From Sedimentisphaerales bacterium (GTDB lineage Bacteria; Planctomycetota; Phycisphaerae; Sedimentisphaerales; SM23-30), in contig JAFGHE010000091.1 of NCBI GenBank assembly GCA_016930295.1, positions 1-48,997 on the forward strand: 48,997 bases of DNA, in the 5' to 3' direction. Position numbers and translations under genes: made by a program. This document shows positions 1 through 9,181 of this stretch, piece by piece. The notes under the pieces are model-generated. The model worked only from the letters and a program-made list of their open reading frames with translations. It ran no database searches and was not told the origin of the DNA. The stretch's first letter is position 1; every line of letters starts with the position of its first letter.

Positions 1-1
1 C

Positions 2-274
2 CCCGGCGTCTAATCGTTTCTCGATCCGGAAGTCACCAATTAGAATATTAGGTTCCAGGCCGCTGCAAATATAATGGTCGTCGATGCCTGGCACTTCATC
101 AGGGTCGGCTTCAACCGGTGCGCATGCTTTTTCCCGTACGGTTTGCCGTCGTGCCATCTCCAGTGCACAAGTATCACACACTCTCAGGTGGTGCCTGAAT
201 GTGGTTGTTTGTTCAGCACTGGCGGCTCCGCTTATAAAAGCCTTGAAATCCTGTTCAGACAGACATTTTCCCAT
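2..274 (-). CDS. Serine/threonine protein kinase, N-terminal part only (truncated by the window edge), with N-terminal zinc-finger-like motif
   Basis: Manual reverse-strand translation, open to the window edge and absent from the ORF track: MGKCLSEQDFKAFISGAASAEQTTTFRHHLRVCDTCALEMARRQTVREKACAPVEADPDEVPGIDDHYICSGLEPNILIGDFRIEKRLDAG. HHLRVCDTC looks like a small zinc finger; IGDFRIEKRLDAG resembles the start of a protein kinase domain. Confidence 0.72.
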   Translation of the reverse strand, partial: MGKCLSEQDFKAFISGAASAEQTTTFRHHLRVCDTCALEMARRQTVREKACAPVEADPDEVPGIDDHYICSGLEPNILIGDFRIEKRLDAG

Positions 275-626
275 AGGTTGTCATTCCCCGAAATTCATGC
301 TCCCTTCTCACGGATTCGTTCAAAGTTCGTGACACATATACAAGATATATTTTAACCGAAAATACAGTAAATATCAATAGTTAACTCAAACAGAACACAT
401 ACTTTAATATGGGATTTAAGCTGGTATGATAACCTTCTTAGTTATGGGATATATAAAACTTAACGGACATGCCTTATTTTCAGGTTTTTGAGGATTTTGC
501 TGGTGTAGCAGGGCACAAAGGGATTTCGTTTTTTTGCAATATGGGTTATAATTATCGGATGTTATTTATATTATAAGACGATATACAAAAAAGAGAAATA
601 TATTGAATATATGAACAGGAAATGCA

Positions 627-1784
627 ATGGCTGTAAGAAGTAAAAAGCGACGGATTGCGGTAATAACCGGTACACGAGCAGATTATGGGATATTAAAGCC
701 GGTTATGGCAGCCATCGACCGGCACCCCCGGCTGAATCTTGGCGTTATTGTCACAGGTATGCATTTGCTTAAACGATTTGGCTATACACTCAGGGATGTG
801 GAGATGGATGGTTGGCAGATTGATGGAAGGGTGCGATTACAAAATGAGCAGGATGATGTTATCGGACACAGCCGCGGGCTTGGTCGGGCCATTACCCGAT
901 TGACCGATATTTATGCGGATTTCAAGACCGAGATTGTGCTGGTATTAGGTGATCGGCTGGAAATGTTTGGTGCGGCCGCAGCCGCCACAGCCAGTCAACT
1001 GGTGGTAGGCCATATTCATAGTGGTGATGCGGCCATGGGGATTCAGGATGAGGCCTATCGGTTTGCTATCAGTAAGCTGTCGCACCTTCATTTTGCCGCC
1101 TGCAGGGGATCAAAACAGCGATTGATACAACTGGGAGAGGATAAATTTCGTATTTATCAGACCGGCTCTCCGGCTCTGGATAATTTGTCAAAAAATATTT
1201 GTGATGATATTTCAGTATTAAATAAGTGGATTGGATTTGATATAAGGGAAGATTATCTGATTATTTTGCAACATCCAGCCGGTGGAACGGCTGATTTGGA
1301 AGAAAAAAGGATGAGCCGGACTTTGCGTGGAAGTTTACGTAAAGGATTGAAAATAATAGTTTTATATCCAAATTGTGACCCCGGTTTTTCCGGCATTTTG
1401 AGGGCAGCCCACAGCTTCTGTAATAGGTATAATGTACCATTATTAAGGAACTTACCCCGTGATGTGTATATGGGGGTACTTAAGAGGTCCCGGGCCCTGG
1501 TAGGGAATAGTTCCAGCGGAATTATTGAGGCAAGCTACCTAAATGTCGATGTTATAAACATCGGTCCTCGACAGTATGGACGGGACCGTGGAGAGAATGT
1601 AATTGACATAGATTATGGGCGGGCCAGCGTGGCCCAGGCCATCGAGAAAATATTAAGACGGAGAAATAAAAAGTCCAGACCCTCAAAGATATATGGCAGA
1701 GGGAAAAGTGGAGAGAAGATAGCGGAGATACTGGCACAGATAAAACTGGATCAACAACTTAGACAAAAAAAGATAGCTTATTAA
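627..1784 (+). CDS. neuC: UDP-N-acetylglucosamine 2-epimerase (hydrolysing), NeuC/LegG-like
   Basis: 385 aa; RRIAVITGTRADYGILKPVMAAI start, VLGDRLEMFGAAAAA, GHIHSGDAAMGIQDEAYRFAISKLSHLHF, VGNSSSGIIEA motifs typical of the family. Confidence 0.85.
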   Translation: MAVRSKKRRIAVITGTRADYGILKPVMAAIDRHPRLNLGVIVTGMHLLKRFGYTLRDVEMDGWQIDGRVRLQNEQDDVIGHSRGLGRAITRLTDIYADFKTEIVLVLGDRLEMFGAAAAATASQLVVGHIHSGDAAMGIQDEAYRFAISKLSHLHFAACRGSKQRLIQLGEDKFRIYQTGSPALDNLSKNICDDISVLNKWIGFDIREDYLIILQHPAGGTADLEEKRMSRTLRGSLRKGLKIIVLYPNCDPGFSGILRAAHSFCNRYNVPLLRNLPRDVYMGVLKRSRALVGNSSSGIIEASYLNVDVINIGPRQYGRDRGENVIDIDYGRASVAQAIEKILRRRNKKSRPSKIYGRGKSGEKIAEILAQIKLDQQLRQKKIAY

Positions 1785-1802
1785 ATAATAGAAAGGGAAA
1801 TC

Positions 1803-2660
1803 GTGACAGAAGCAGCAGCATTAGAAATTGCCAATCAATCGATAGAGATTGCGACTTTACCTGAGGTGACTATGCGAATTGTCGAAGTAGTACAGGATCC
1901 CCGAAGTACTGCCAGCGACTTACACAAAATTGTCCGAAACGATCCGGCTTTATCAGCGCGGGTATTACGGGTAGTGAATTCCGCATTTTATGGACTGCCC
2001 GGCCAGATCGGTAGTATCGATCGAGCCATTATGCTGTTAGGTCTGAATGCTGTAAAAAACATAGCTATAGCCGCCTCGATTGGAAAAATGTTCAAGAGTA
2101 GTGTGATATGCGATGATTTTTCCGGCAAGGATTTGTGGACACACAGTGTGGCTGTGGGCGCCACGAATAAACTCATTACGAGCAGTATTGGATTGGCGCT
2201 GCCGGATGAGGCGTTCCTGGCCGGATTGATTCATGATATCGGGCTGGTCGCGGTAATGCAATGTCACGGCCAGAAGATACCCGAAATAATTGACCTGGCA
2301 AAAGGGGGGGTATCCTTTGTGAAGGCAGAAGAAAAGGTGTTGGGAGCTGATCATCAGGAGATAGGCTCGGCTCTGACTGCCAAGTGGAAGTTTCCCCGTT
2401 CGTTCCAGTATGTAACCGGTTATCATCACAATCCTACCAACCTGGCCCAGGAAAACCGGCTTCTTTCAGTGGTCACCTATGTTTCGGATGTGATGTGTGC
2501 GCAACGGGATATTGGTATTTCTATTGTGGTGGAGACCGATATAGACGAAGCCCAATTTGACAAACTTATTGCCGAGATCGGAATATCTCAGGAACAATTG
2601 AATCAGATAGGAGATCATATCGAGAAGGAACTGGAGATTGTTCGGGCACTCATTGAATAG
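1803..2660 (+). CDS. HDOD domain protein
   Basis: 285 aa, GTG start after gaaagggaaatc; LPEVTMRIVEVVQDPRSTASDLHKIVRNDPALSARVLRVVNSAFYGLPGQIGSIDRAIMLLGLNAVKNI is a classic HDOD N-terminus. Confidence 0.9.
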   Translation: MTEAAALEIANQSIEIATLPEVTMRIVEVVQDPRSTASDLHKIVRNDPALSARVLRVVNSAFYGLPGQIGSIDRAIMLLGLNAVKNIAIAASIGKMFKSSVICDDFSGKDLWTHSVAVGATNKLITSSIGLALPDEAFLAGLIHDIGLVAVMQCHGQKIPEIIDLAKGGVSFVKAEEKVLGADHQEIGSALTAKWKFPRSFQYVTGYHHNPTNLAQENRLLSVVTYVSDVMCAQRDIGISIVVETDIDEAQFDKLIAEIGISQEQLNQIGDHIEKELEIVRALIE

Positions 2661-2684
2661 GTTATGATTATATTGGTTTAAAAT

Positions 2685-2712
2685 CAAAAAACGCCCGATA
2701 TGGGCGTTTTTT
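2685..2712 (+). terminator. Rho-independent terminator after the neuC-HDOD operon
   Basis: aaaaaACGCCCgataTGGGCGTttttt: GC stem followed by a T run 25-50 nt after the HDOD stop; A run on the other side could make it bidirectional. Confidence 0.8.
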
Positions 2713-2935
2713 ATGCGCCGACCAAAATGGATAAAGTTATAGGAGTTTCGATTTAGTCAGGTTGCCAAGAAGGAGGAATTATACATATAAAAACAGGTAT
2801 TATCACAGGAATTTTATTTTCTGTTTAACCGGCCTTTACAAAATTCCGAATAAAATATCATCATGTTATATTATTGGCAAAAGACGAGAAAACAGAATTC
2901 AATTTTCCCCACATTTCTATCGGAGGCAGTCATTG

Positions 2936-3298
2936 ATGTTTAGGGTGGATGATCGGCGTCATGCTGACAGGGTATATTTTTCCTGGCCCATTTGGTATGG
3001 TCACGAGGATAATGGTAATCTATTTCAGGGACGAATTGTGGATCTCAATAATACACACGTCAGTTTTATGGTAGAGAATCATTTATGTCCAGCGGTGGGT
3101 CAACACATTTTTACCCGGTTCAGCTTCCCCAGAAATTCGGACAATCGGTTTGAAATGGACGGTTATCTTCACTGGTCGGAGGTCATGCGGGTGGATGAGT
3201 CTGCGGCACACCTGCGCCGGGTAGCGGTCAGGTTACACCAGCCGGTATGCCTGGAGACGCAGTCACCGGAGGAGCTGGAAGCGACGGCGGGTGTTTAA
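2936..3298 (+). CDS. PilZ-like domain protein
   Basis: Downstream in-frame ATG at 2936 (SD cggaggc) preferred over the track start at 2762; FRVDDRRHADRVYFSWPIWYGH...GRIVDLNNTHVSFMV resembles the PilZ RxxxR...DxN motif (terminal G replaced). Confidence 0.55.
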   Translation: MFRVDDRRHADRVYFSWPIWYGHEDNGNLFQGRIVDLNNTHVSFMVENHLCPAVGQHIFTRFSFPRNSDNRFEMDGYLHWSEVMRVDESAAHLRRVAVRLHQPVCLETQSPEELEATAGV

Positions 3299-3363
3299 AC
3301 GAAACAAATCTTTCGGTTTTTGAGAACAGATCAGGAGTTGGGATCAAAAAAAGTCAGGAGGGG

Positions 3364-3395
3364 GCCGCTCCCCGTGAGGGGAGCGGCATTTTTAT
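3364..3395 (+). terminator. Strong intrinsic terminator
   Basis: Perfect 10-bp stem GCCGCTCCCC-gtga-GGGGAGCGGC followed by attttta; lies between convergent genes. Confidence 0.85.
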
Positions 3396-3412
3396 TAAAA
3401 AAAACCATGCAT

Positions 3413-6400
3413 TTATTTTTCTAATATAGTCACATAAAAGTCTTCCTGGGTATAGTCCCCATCGATTTTCTGATTATTAATGCGAAGTTTTTCCATGTCA
3501 TCTTTGGCCACCACTCCGAACGGACATTCCTGATTATCCGTATTTACATGTGCCAGATTGATCGAGCCTATGGTACCAGAGGCGTTGTTGGGTTGGCCAT
3601 AGATAAAATTACCTTCACTGTCCGGCGCGACGCCCACCGCTATGTTACTGGCCGCATAGGTGCCCATGACCGAGATAGTCCCCAGCAGGGCATTGATCTG
3701 GGAAGCAGCGGGAATACCGGAATCGGCTTCCGAGGCGATCACGCGATTATAGCCCACCGAAACAGTAGAGTCCAGCATGTCGGAGGATACATTGATTTTA
3801 TCGATTCTCAGTAAGGCATAGATATCAGCCTGATTCAGATTCAGAGCCTTGATCGTACCGATGGTATAGGTGGATTCGATCTTGCCGGTAATCGAACCTT
3901 TGGCCACGTTGATTTGCTGAATGCTGTTTTGAACGTTTAAATAGGCTGCGAGATCACCCTTGGCAATTTTCAGGGATCCCAGGGCGCCATTGATAGTAAC
4001 GTTGCCTTCAAGATCTCCGTTTTGCACAATCATTTTACCCAGCGTGCCATCCGTAATATCAATATCGCCGTTACATTGCCCCAGAATTAAACTGTCAATA
4101 CTGTCACTTTGAAGAGAACTCCCGGTAAATTCCCGGGCCCGAAAGATTTTCAAAGGACCATTAATGTTCAGTTCACTGTTTTCCAGGGCCCGATTGAGCT
4201 GTATTTGCGCCGGGCTGTCGGGACTGAAGCAGAGTTGGGTATTTTCCGTAACATCTCCTAATGTCAGTTTGGTGATAGCGCCGTCCAGGTTGATTCCTGA
4301 CCCGGTGAGATTAACATCCGGGGCTGTGAGTTTATTTAAATCGAAGCTGCCGGCAAGGCTGCCCAGGGCCGTGGTACCGGCGCCGTTTACTTTAATGGTC
4401 AGGCTGTCTGAGCCGGGCCCTGATAATAATTCAATCGATTGGATATCCGGCTGGTCCGTATCTCCCAGGCGTACTCTGGCCTGAGAGGTACCGGACATGG
4501 AAATGGTGACCAGGTCGCCGCTGTGGTCGAGGAACCGATACTTCTGACCCCTGCCTACCTGGGCATACAGGTCGGCCATTACCGTGATCGTATCGGTCGT
4601 CTGGTTGAAATCATTGGCCTCAAAGACAAATCGCTGCGTAACCTCCTGAGCTAAATCGGTATTGACATAAGCTCTTATCGTATAAGATTGGCCACCTGCT
4701 AAAGTAATAAATTCCGGCCCGACAAGCTGAAGGTCCGTTCCATCCAATTGGTTCAGGTTAATGGTTAAAGGATTATTACCGTGGTTGGTAAGGCGCCATA
4801 GATTGATATTCTGATTGGCGTCAAGTTTCATGCTGCCTGCATCTATGAAGCCGTCCGAGCTGTCATCCAGTTCGGTTACCTCCAGGACATTGGTATTTCC
4901 CATGGCATTCAATGAAACAGTGGAAAGGGGTGATTCGCTGTTATCGGTCACAATAGTCAGGTCGCCGGCTATTTCTTCCTGGGCCTCAGGAGCGTAACCT
5001 ACGGACACTACCAGGGATTCTCCTGCTTCCAGGATTATTCCATCATTAATATCCATATCAGAATCAAGAACAAAGCCGATAGCGATATCCAGGTCGGTGA
5101 TCGTCAAGTCGGCGTCACCGGTGTTTACCAGGGTGATGTTTTGCCAGGACTCTTCGCCGGCGTACACCGTGCCAAAATCGATTTGATCGAGTTCTTCCTG
5201 GGAATTGTCATAGACGGTCAAAACACCCCCCAGAACCTGAGTTTCCAGATTAATAGTTAAAGTGGATTGATCAGGATCGTTACTGATTATGGTTACAGTT
5301 CCTTCCAGAGTTCCCCGCTGTTCCGGTGTAAATTGCAGGACAATATCAATAGATTCCTGTGCGTCCAGAATCATATCATCTCCGGAAAAACCATCGATAA
5401 TCGAAAATCCCAGGGTGGCATTTACATCGGAAATGAGTAACGGATCCGAGCCGATATTTGCAATAGTGATCGTGGCGGACCCTGTATCTCCGCGGCAGAT
5501 GCTATCCAGAGTTAAGGTGTTATCGGTAATAGTTTCACCGGCAGCTAATGCGGTGATATCCGCCTGGGGCGGCTGAACGGCGGCGGTCAAGTCAATCGTA
5601 AGGTCACTCTGGAGAGGATCATTACAGACAATGATTACGGTATCCGAGTAAGAGCCTGCCTGGGTGGGCTCGAAGGTCACGACTATTTCCAGTTCGCCGC
5701 CCGGGGCAATGATCAGGTCATCGCCGTCATAATTGGGCAGGCTGACGGTATCAGGCTGGAAATCGCCGGTGGTGGATATCTGGGAAATAATCAGGTCATC
5801 AAATCCGACATTGGTCAGGGTTATGGATCGGGTAGCGGTAGTACAGGCCGTTACGGTACCAAAGTCAATAGACTGGCCGGAGGTAATGGAAATCCGGGGC
5901 GGTTCGGCCGGCGGATTGAGGATAAGCTCGTAAGTGCCGGATGAATCCTGGCCATAACCGGATACTTCAATAGTGTACTGCCGGCCTTCCACGACATCAA
6001 TTTCCAAAAGGGAATCCTGTTGGCCGTCATAGTCGTCGTTTTGATCAATGATATTCAGGTCGCTATCCCGGATAGTCAGGTATGAATCGAGATTTCCATA
6101 AATGGAAGTATCAATCTCAATGGTCATGGATCCGGTGGCCACGGCGGTAAACGTGAAGGCATCCGTGTCGCTGCGGTTTTCCAGAATTCCCTCGATGGTC
6201 GCGTAGTTACTGATGGTCTGGGCGGTTAAATAGGTATCGCCATAATCATCTTCGCCGTTGATATAACCCAGATTGGCGCCCAACAGGCTTTGGGTGTCCT
6301 GTTTTCCGTCAGAGCCGAAGCATAACCGGCGTGGATGCACGGGCAGGTAGGGGTTCATAATGGCGCTAGTATCGCTGACATGGTTGGCGCCGAAGGTATG

Positions 6401-7147
6401 AGCGGCTTCGTGGGAGATTAGATTGGCCAGATATTCGCTGAAGTTGAGCAGGCTGCCGCTGGAACTGGACTGATAGACGCCCAATTCCTCGCTGAAGGCA
6501 AAGCCGTAATTACTGGCATCGCTGTTGCCGGGTTCATAGGTGGCCACCCCGATCACGCCGCTGTTGGCCCGGAACCAGTCATTGGTACCGCCCACATAGA
6601 TGGTGGTGTATTCGCCCCAGGTTGGCTGGGTAGTGGTGACGCTGATGTTATAGGGCGCGTAATCCTGGCTTACAAACTCAGCGATGTAATTAATGGATTC
6701 CTGTTCGCTGCCGGCCCAGCCGAACATGGTCAGATCATAGGCGGGTATATCAACGAAACTGCTGCCCAGCCAGAAATCGCCTGACTGGCTGTAAACCCGT
6801 TCCCCGTCGAAATCAAGATAAAGTGTAAACGCGCTGGTGGCCGTAGCGGCTTGTGTGGCATTCGTACCCGTTGATTCAAATAGTAACGAACTGGTTTGAG
6901 ACATAACCAGGTCGAGATTCAGATCGATATTATCGAGGGAGCCGGTATCCGGCCGAGACCAGGTGGCCGGGTCGGAATAGAAGGCGTCCGGGATTCCGAA
7001 CCCTTCTTTGAGGAATTGGGACGGAATATCCGGATCCACCCAATCGGTGGATGCATTGAGCATGATCCGCGGATTGAGCGGTTCGAGGGTGAGTCGATAG
7101 AGGCGTGAATAATTTAATGGTTCTTTTTTGTTTTCCCTGGAATGCAT
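3413..7147 (-). CDS. Secreted metzincin-like zinc metalloprotease with LEPR-XLL-like N-terminus, PPC domain, four HYDIN/choice-of-anchor-D repeats and C-terminal repetitive region
   Basis: Start moved to 7147 (SD aggaggt, ATGCATTCC) from track 7195. LTLEPLNPRIMLNAS; HEAAHTFGANH (HExxHxxGxxH) with SAIMNP Met-turn-like segment; repeated (V)DFGTVxxxxxxxxxITLxNxGxxxLxI...F.P blocks. Confidence 0.85.
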   Translation of the reverse strand: MHSRENKKEPLNYSRLYRLTLEPLNPRIMLNASTDWVDPDIPSQFLKEGFGIPDAFYSDPATWSRPDTGSLDNIDLNLDLVMSQTSSLLFESTGTNATQAATATSAFTLYLDFDGERVYSQSGDFWLGSSFVDIPAYDLTMFGWAGSEQESINYIAEFVSQDYAPYNISVTTTQPTWGEYTTIYVGGTNDWFRANSGVIGVATYEPGNSDASNYGFAFSEELGVYQSSSSGSLLNFSEYLANLISHEAAHTFGANHVSDTSAIMNPYLPVHPRRLCFGSDGKQDTQSLLGANLGYINGEDDYGDTYLTAQTISNYATIEGILENRSDTDAFTFTAVATGSMTIEIDTSIYGNLDSYLTIRDSDLNIIDQNDDYDGQQDSLLEIDVVEGRQYTIEVSGYGQDSSGTYELILNPPAEPPRISITSGQSIDFGTVTACTTATRSITLTNVGFDDLIISQISTTGDFQPDTVSLPNYDGDDLIIAPGGELEIVVTFEPTQAGSYSDTVIIVCNDPLQSDLTIDLTAAVQPPQADITALAAGETITDNTLTLDSICRGDTGSATITIANIGSDPLLISDVNATLGFSIIDGFSGDDMILDAQESIDIVLQFTPEQRGTLEGTVTIISNDPDQSTLTINLETQVLGGVLTVYDNSQEELDQIDFGTVYAGEESWQNITLVNTGDADLTITDLDIAIGFVLDSDMDINDGIILEAGESLVVSVGYAPEAQEEIAGDLTIVTDNSESPLSTVSLNAMGNTNVLEVTELDDSSDGFIDAGSMKLDANQNINLWRLTNHGNNPLTINLNQLDGTDLQLVGPEFITLAGGQSYTIRAYVNTDLAQEVTQRFVFEANDFNQTTDTITVMADLYAQVGRGQKYRFLDHSGDLVTISMSGTSQARVRLGDTDQPDIQSIELLSGPGSDSLTIKVNGAGTTALGSLAGSFDLNKLTAPDVNLTGSGINLDGAITKLTLGDVTENTQLCFSPDSPAQIQLNRALENSELNINGPLKIFRAREFTGSSLQSDSIDSLILGQCNGDIDITDGTLGKMIVQNGDLEGNVTINGALGSLKIAKGDLAAYLNVQNSIQQINVAKGSITGKIESTYTIGTIKALNLNQADIYALLRIDKINVSSDMLDSTVSVGYNRVIASEADSGIPAASQINALLGTISVMGTYAASNIAVGVAPDSEGNFIYGQPNNASGTIGSINLAHVNTDNQECPFGVVAKDDMEKLRINNQKIDGDYTQEDFYVTILEK

Positions 7148-7369
7148 GGTTTTGTACCTCCTGGCAATAGTTGCACAGAACGTTCGGTCATGCATCCAGG
7201 TGCGTCCCTTACATTTATGTCAATATTTAAATATGCTAAATAAAGGCGCATGAAGCAAATGAGACCGGAGGATGTTAGAGTCTCAGAGGGAAAATAAAAT
7301 GAAACGGAGAAGGGTTGTAGTGGTTATATCAATCAGAAGGACAGTCGGGCAGGTAAAAGGTAAAATGAG

Positions 7370-8803
7370 TTATGGGACAAAAGGCATATCGCGTACTACG
7401 GTCACCTTTTTTATGTCCTCTATCAACTGTTCGGGCGGTGTTTTATGGAAATGGGCGCCCAGTGTGAACCAGCCGTTGGAATAGTCTTCGCAGCGATTTA
7501 CCTGGGCGATGAGATTGGTCGTTTTTTTCAGGCCTACGCTCATAAAGGTGATGCAGATATTCACGCCGGGTTCCAGAGCCTGAGGTGTTAAAATTCCGAC
7601 ACCGGAACGGGATATATTATGAACGACGATTCTTTGTGGTTTATCAAAGGTCAGGCGTTTGTCCGTTCGGTTTATGACCCGCATACTGGCCGGCATTCGG
7701 AAGTAATAGCGGTTGTATCGCCGGCCGGAGATATTTTGCTCGGGCTCTTGATTTTCCTGCGGTTCCTGCTTATCGGCCGTTTTTCGGGCCAGGTTAAGTT
7801 GATTTTCTATCATTCGGTTAAACGCGGTGACCACTTCGATGTCAAATTTATCAGGGGCATTGTCATCCAGTTGCTGGAGGGCATCGGTTATGGAATAGGT
7901 GAAATTGCGATAGGGTCGTACGGAGGTCATGGCTTCAAAGCTATCCACGATGCCGGCCAGACGTCCCATAAACGATATTTGTTCACCTTTGAGATTATGG
8001 GGATAGCCGGAGCCATCCATGCGTTCGTGATGCTGGGCCACAACGGCCAGGGATTCCGGATGGACATCGGGTAACTGTTCTAAATGGTCACATCCTTTTT
8101 GTACATGAGACTGGAGCAGGCTATATTCTTCTTTGGTCAGTTTTTTCTGCATATTGAGTACTTCGGGTGGAATGAAGAGTTTTCCGATATCATGGAGCAT
8201 GGCGCCGATGCCCAGTCGCTGCAGGGACTGTTCATCGGAAATGCCCATCTTTTCGGCCAGGGCCACCATGGAGGTGCAGACATTGACCATGTGGGTGGCG
8301 GTGTAGAAATCGTGGTTGGAGACCTCAAATAGCTGACTGAAGGCGTTGTCATTGTTTATGATGAGTTTGACAACTCCCTGGGCGATATTACCGGTCCTTA
8401 TGATTTCCTGTTTGCCCGGGGGGGTTTGCAGCATCTGGCTGGCCAGTTCCATGCTGGTGGAATAAAGGATCTGTGATTTTTTCTGCAGTTTGGTTCTGGG
8501 ATCAGTGATGATTTCTTCGAGTGATTCCTCGATCATCCGATAATATTTCTGGTGGTCCTTGATAGAGATATAGACAAATTCCACCCCTGATTCCATGAGC
8601 CGCTGTTGGTCTTTGGGTCCGAAATGCAGGTCCGGGGTGCGATATAATTGATATGAGGATCCGCTGGATAGATAGATATCCAGTTCAGCCAGGCTCTCGG
8701 GCGGCACATTTCGCAGCGGCACGGGCAGATACCCGGCCTGCCGGCACGAGATTTTATCAAGGGTTAGAGTGGCACTGGTGTCCTGCTCATTTATATCAAA
8801 CAT
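7370..8803 (-). CDS. HD-GYP domain phosphodiesterase with C-terminal PilZ domain
   Basis: LHDIGKLFIPPEVL ... QHHERMDGSGYP ... GRLAGIVDSFEAMTS; C-terminus RYNRYYFR ... HNISRSGVGIL retains PilZ RxxxR and NxSxxG motifs. Confidence 0.92.
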   Translation of the reverse strand: MFDINEQDTSATLTLDKISCRQAGYLPVPLRNVPPESLAELDIYLSSGSSYQLYRTPDLHFGPKDQQRLMESGVEFVYISIKDHQKYYRMIEESLEEIITDPRTKLQKKSQILYSTSMELASQMLQTPPGKQEIIRTGNIAQGVVKLIINNDNAFSQLFEVSNHDFYTATHMVNVCTSMVALAEKMGISDEQSLQRLGIGAMLHDIGKLFIPPEVLNMQKKLTKEEYSLLQSHVQKGCDHLEQLPDVHPESLAVVAQHHERMDGSGYPHNLKGEQISFMGRLAGIVDSFEAMTSVRPYRNFTYSITDALQQLDDNAPDKFDIEVVTAFNRMIENQLNLARKTADKQEPQENQEPEQNISGRRYNRYYFRMPASMRVINRTDKRLTFDKPQRIVVHNISRSGVGILTPQALEPGVNICITFMSVGLKKTTNLIAQVNRCEDYSNGWFTLGAHFHKTPPEQLIEDIKKVTVVRDMPFVP

Positions 8804-9007
8804 TGGTTCGACCCGCCATATTACTTACATAACCTCATGGTTTCGATTGTGTTTTTGCTTACCCATTTATAACTAATATCGTCCGAAAAAATAACTCTCT
8901 TTGGCCGAAAAGTGCAGGAATAGAGGAAAATTCCAGGGGAAACAGGTAGTACCATTTTGGTTGTTTAAGCAGGCACGGGGTTATACGTTGTGAGTAGAAG
9001 AATAGAA

Positions 9008-9120
9008 CACGGATAATACGGATCAGTACGGATTTTCACGAATTCAGATTTTTTGTACGCAAATTTCGCTGAAGGACGCAGATATTTTTTTGACACTGAT
9101 TGACACTGAAAGACACTGAT
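9008..9120. repeat. Short degenerate intergenic repeats (acacGGATAAtacGGATcagtacGGATT and tgacactgat/tgacactgaa/agacactgat)
   Basis: Directly visible: three ~10-bp TACGGAT-type units around 9008-9035 and three consecutive 10-bp GACACTGAt/a units at 9091-9120. Confidence 0.6.
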
Positions 9121-9181
9121 TTTTATAGTTACCCATAAGTGCCAGGGCGTATGAATAATACAATAATTTTCAGATTTATGA

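Noticed and set aside
74-355. Forward ORFs 74-355 and 84-332
   Set aside because: Antisense to the truncated Ser/Thr kinase reading frame, which has recognisable motifs.
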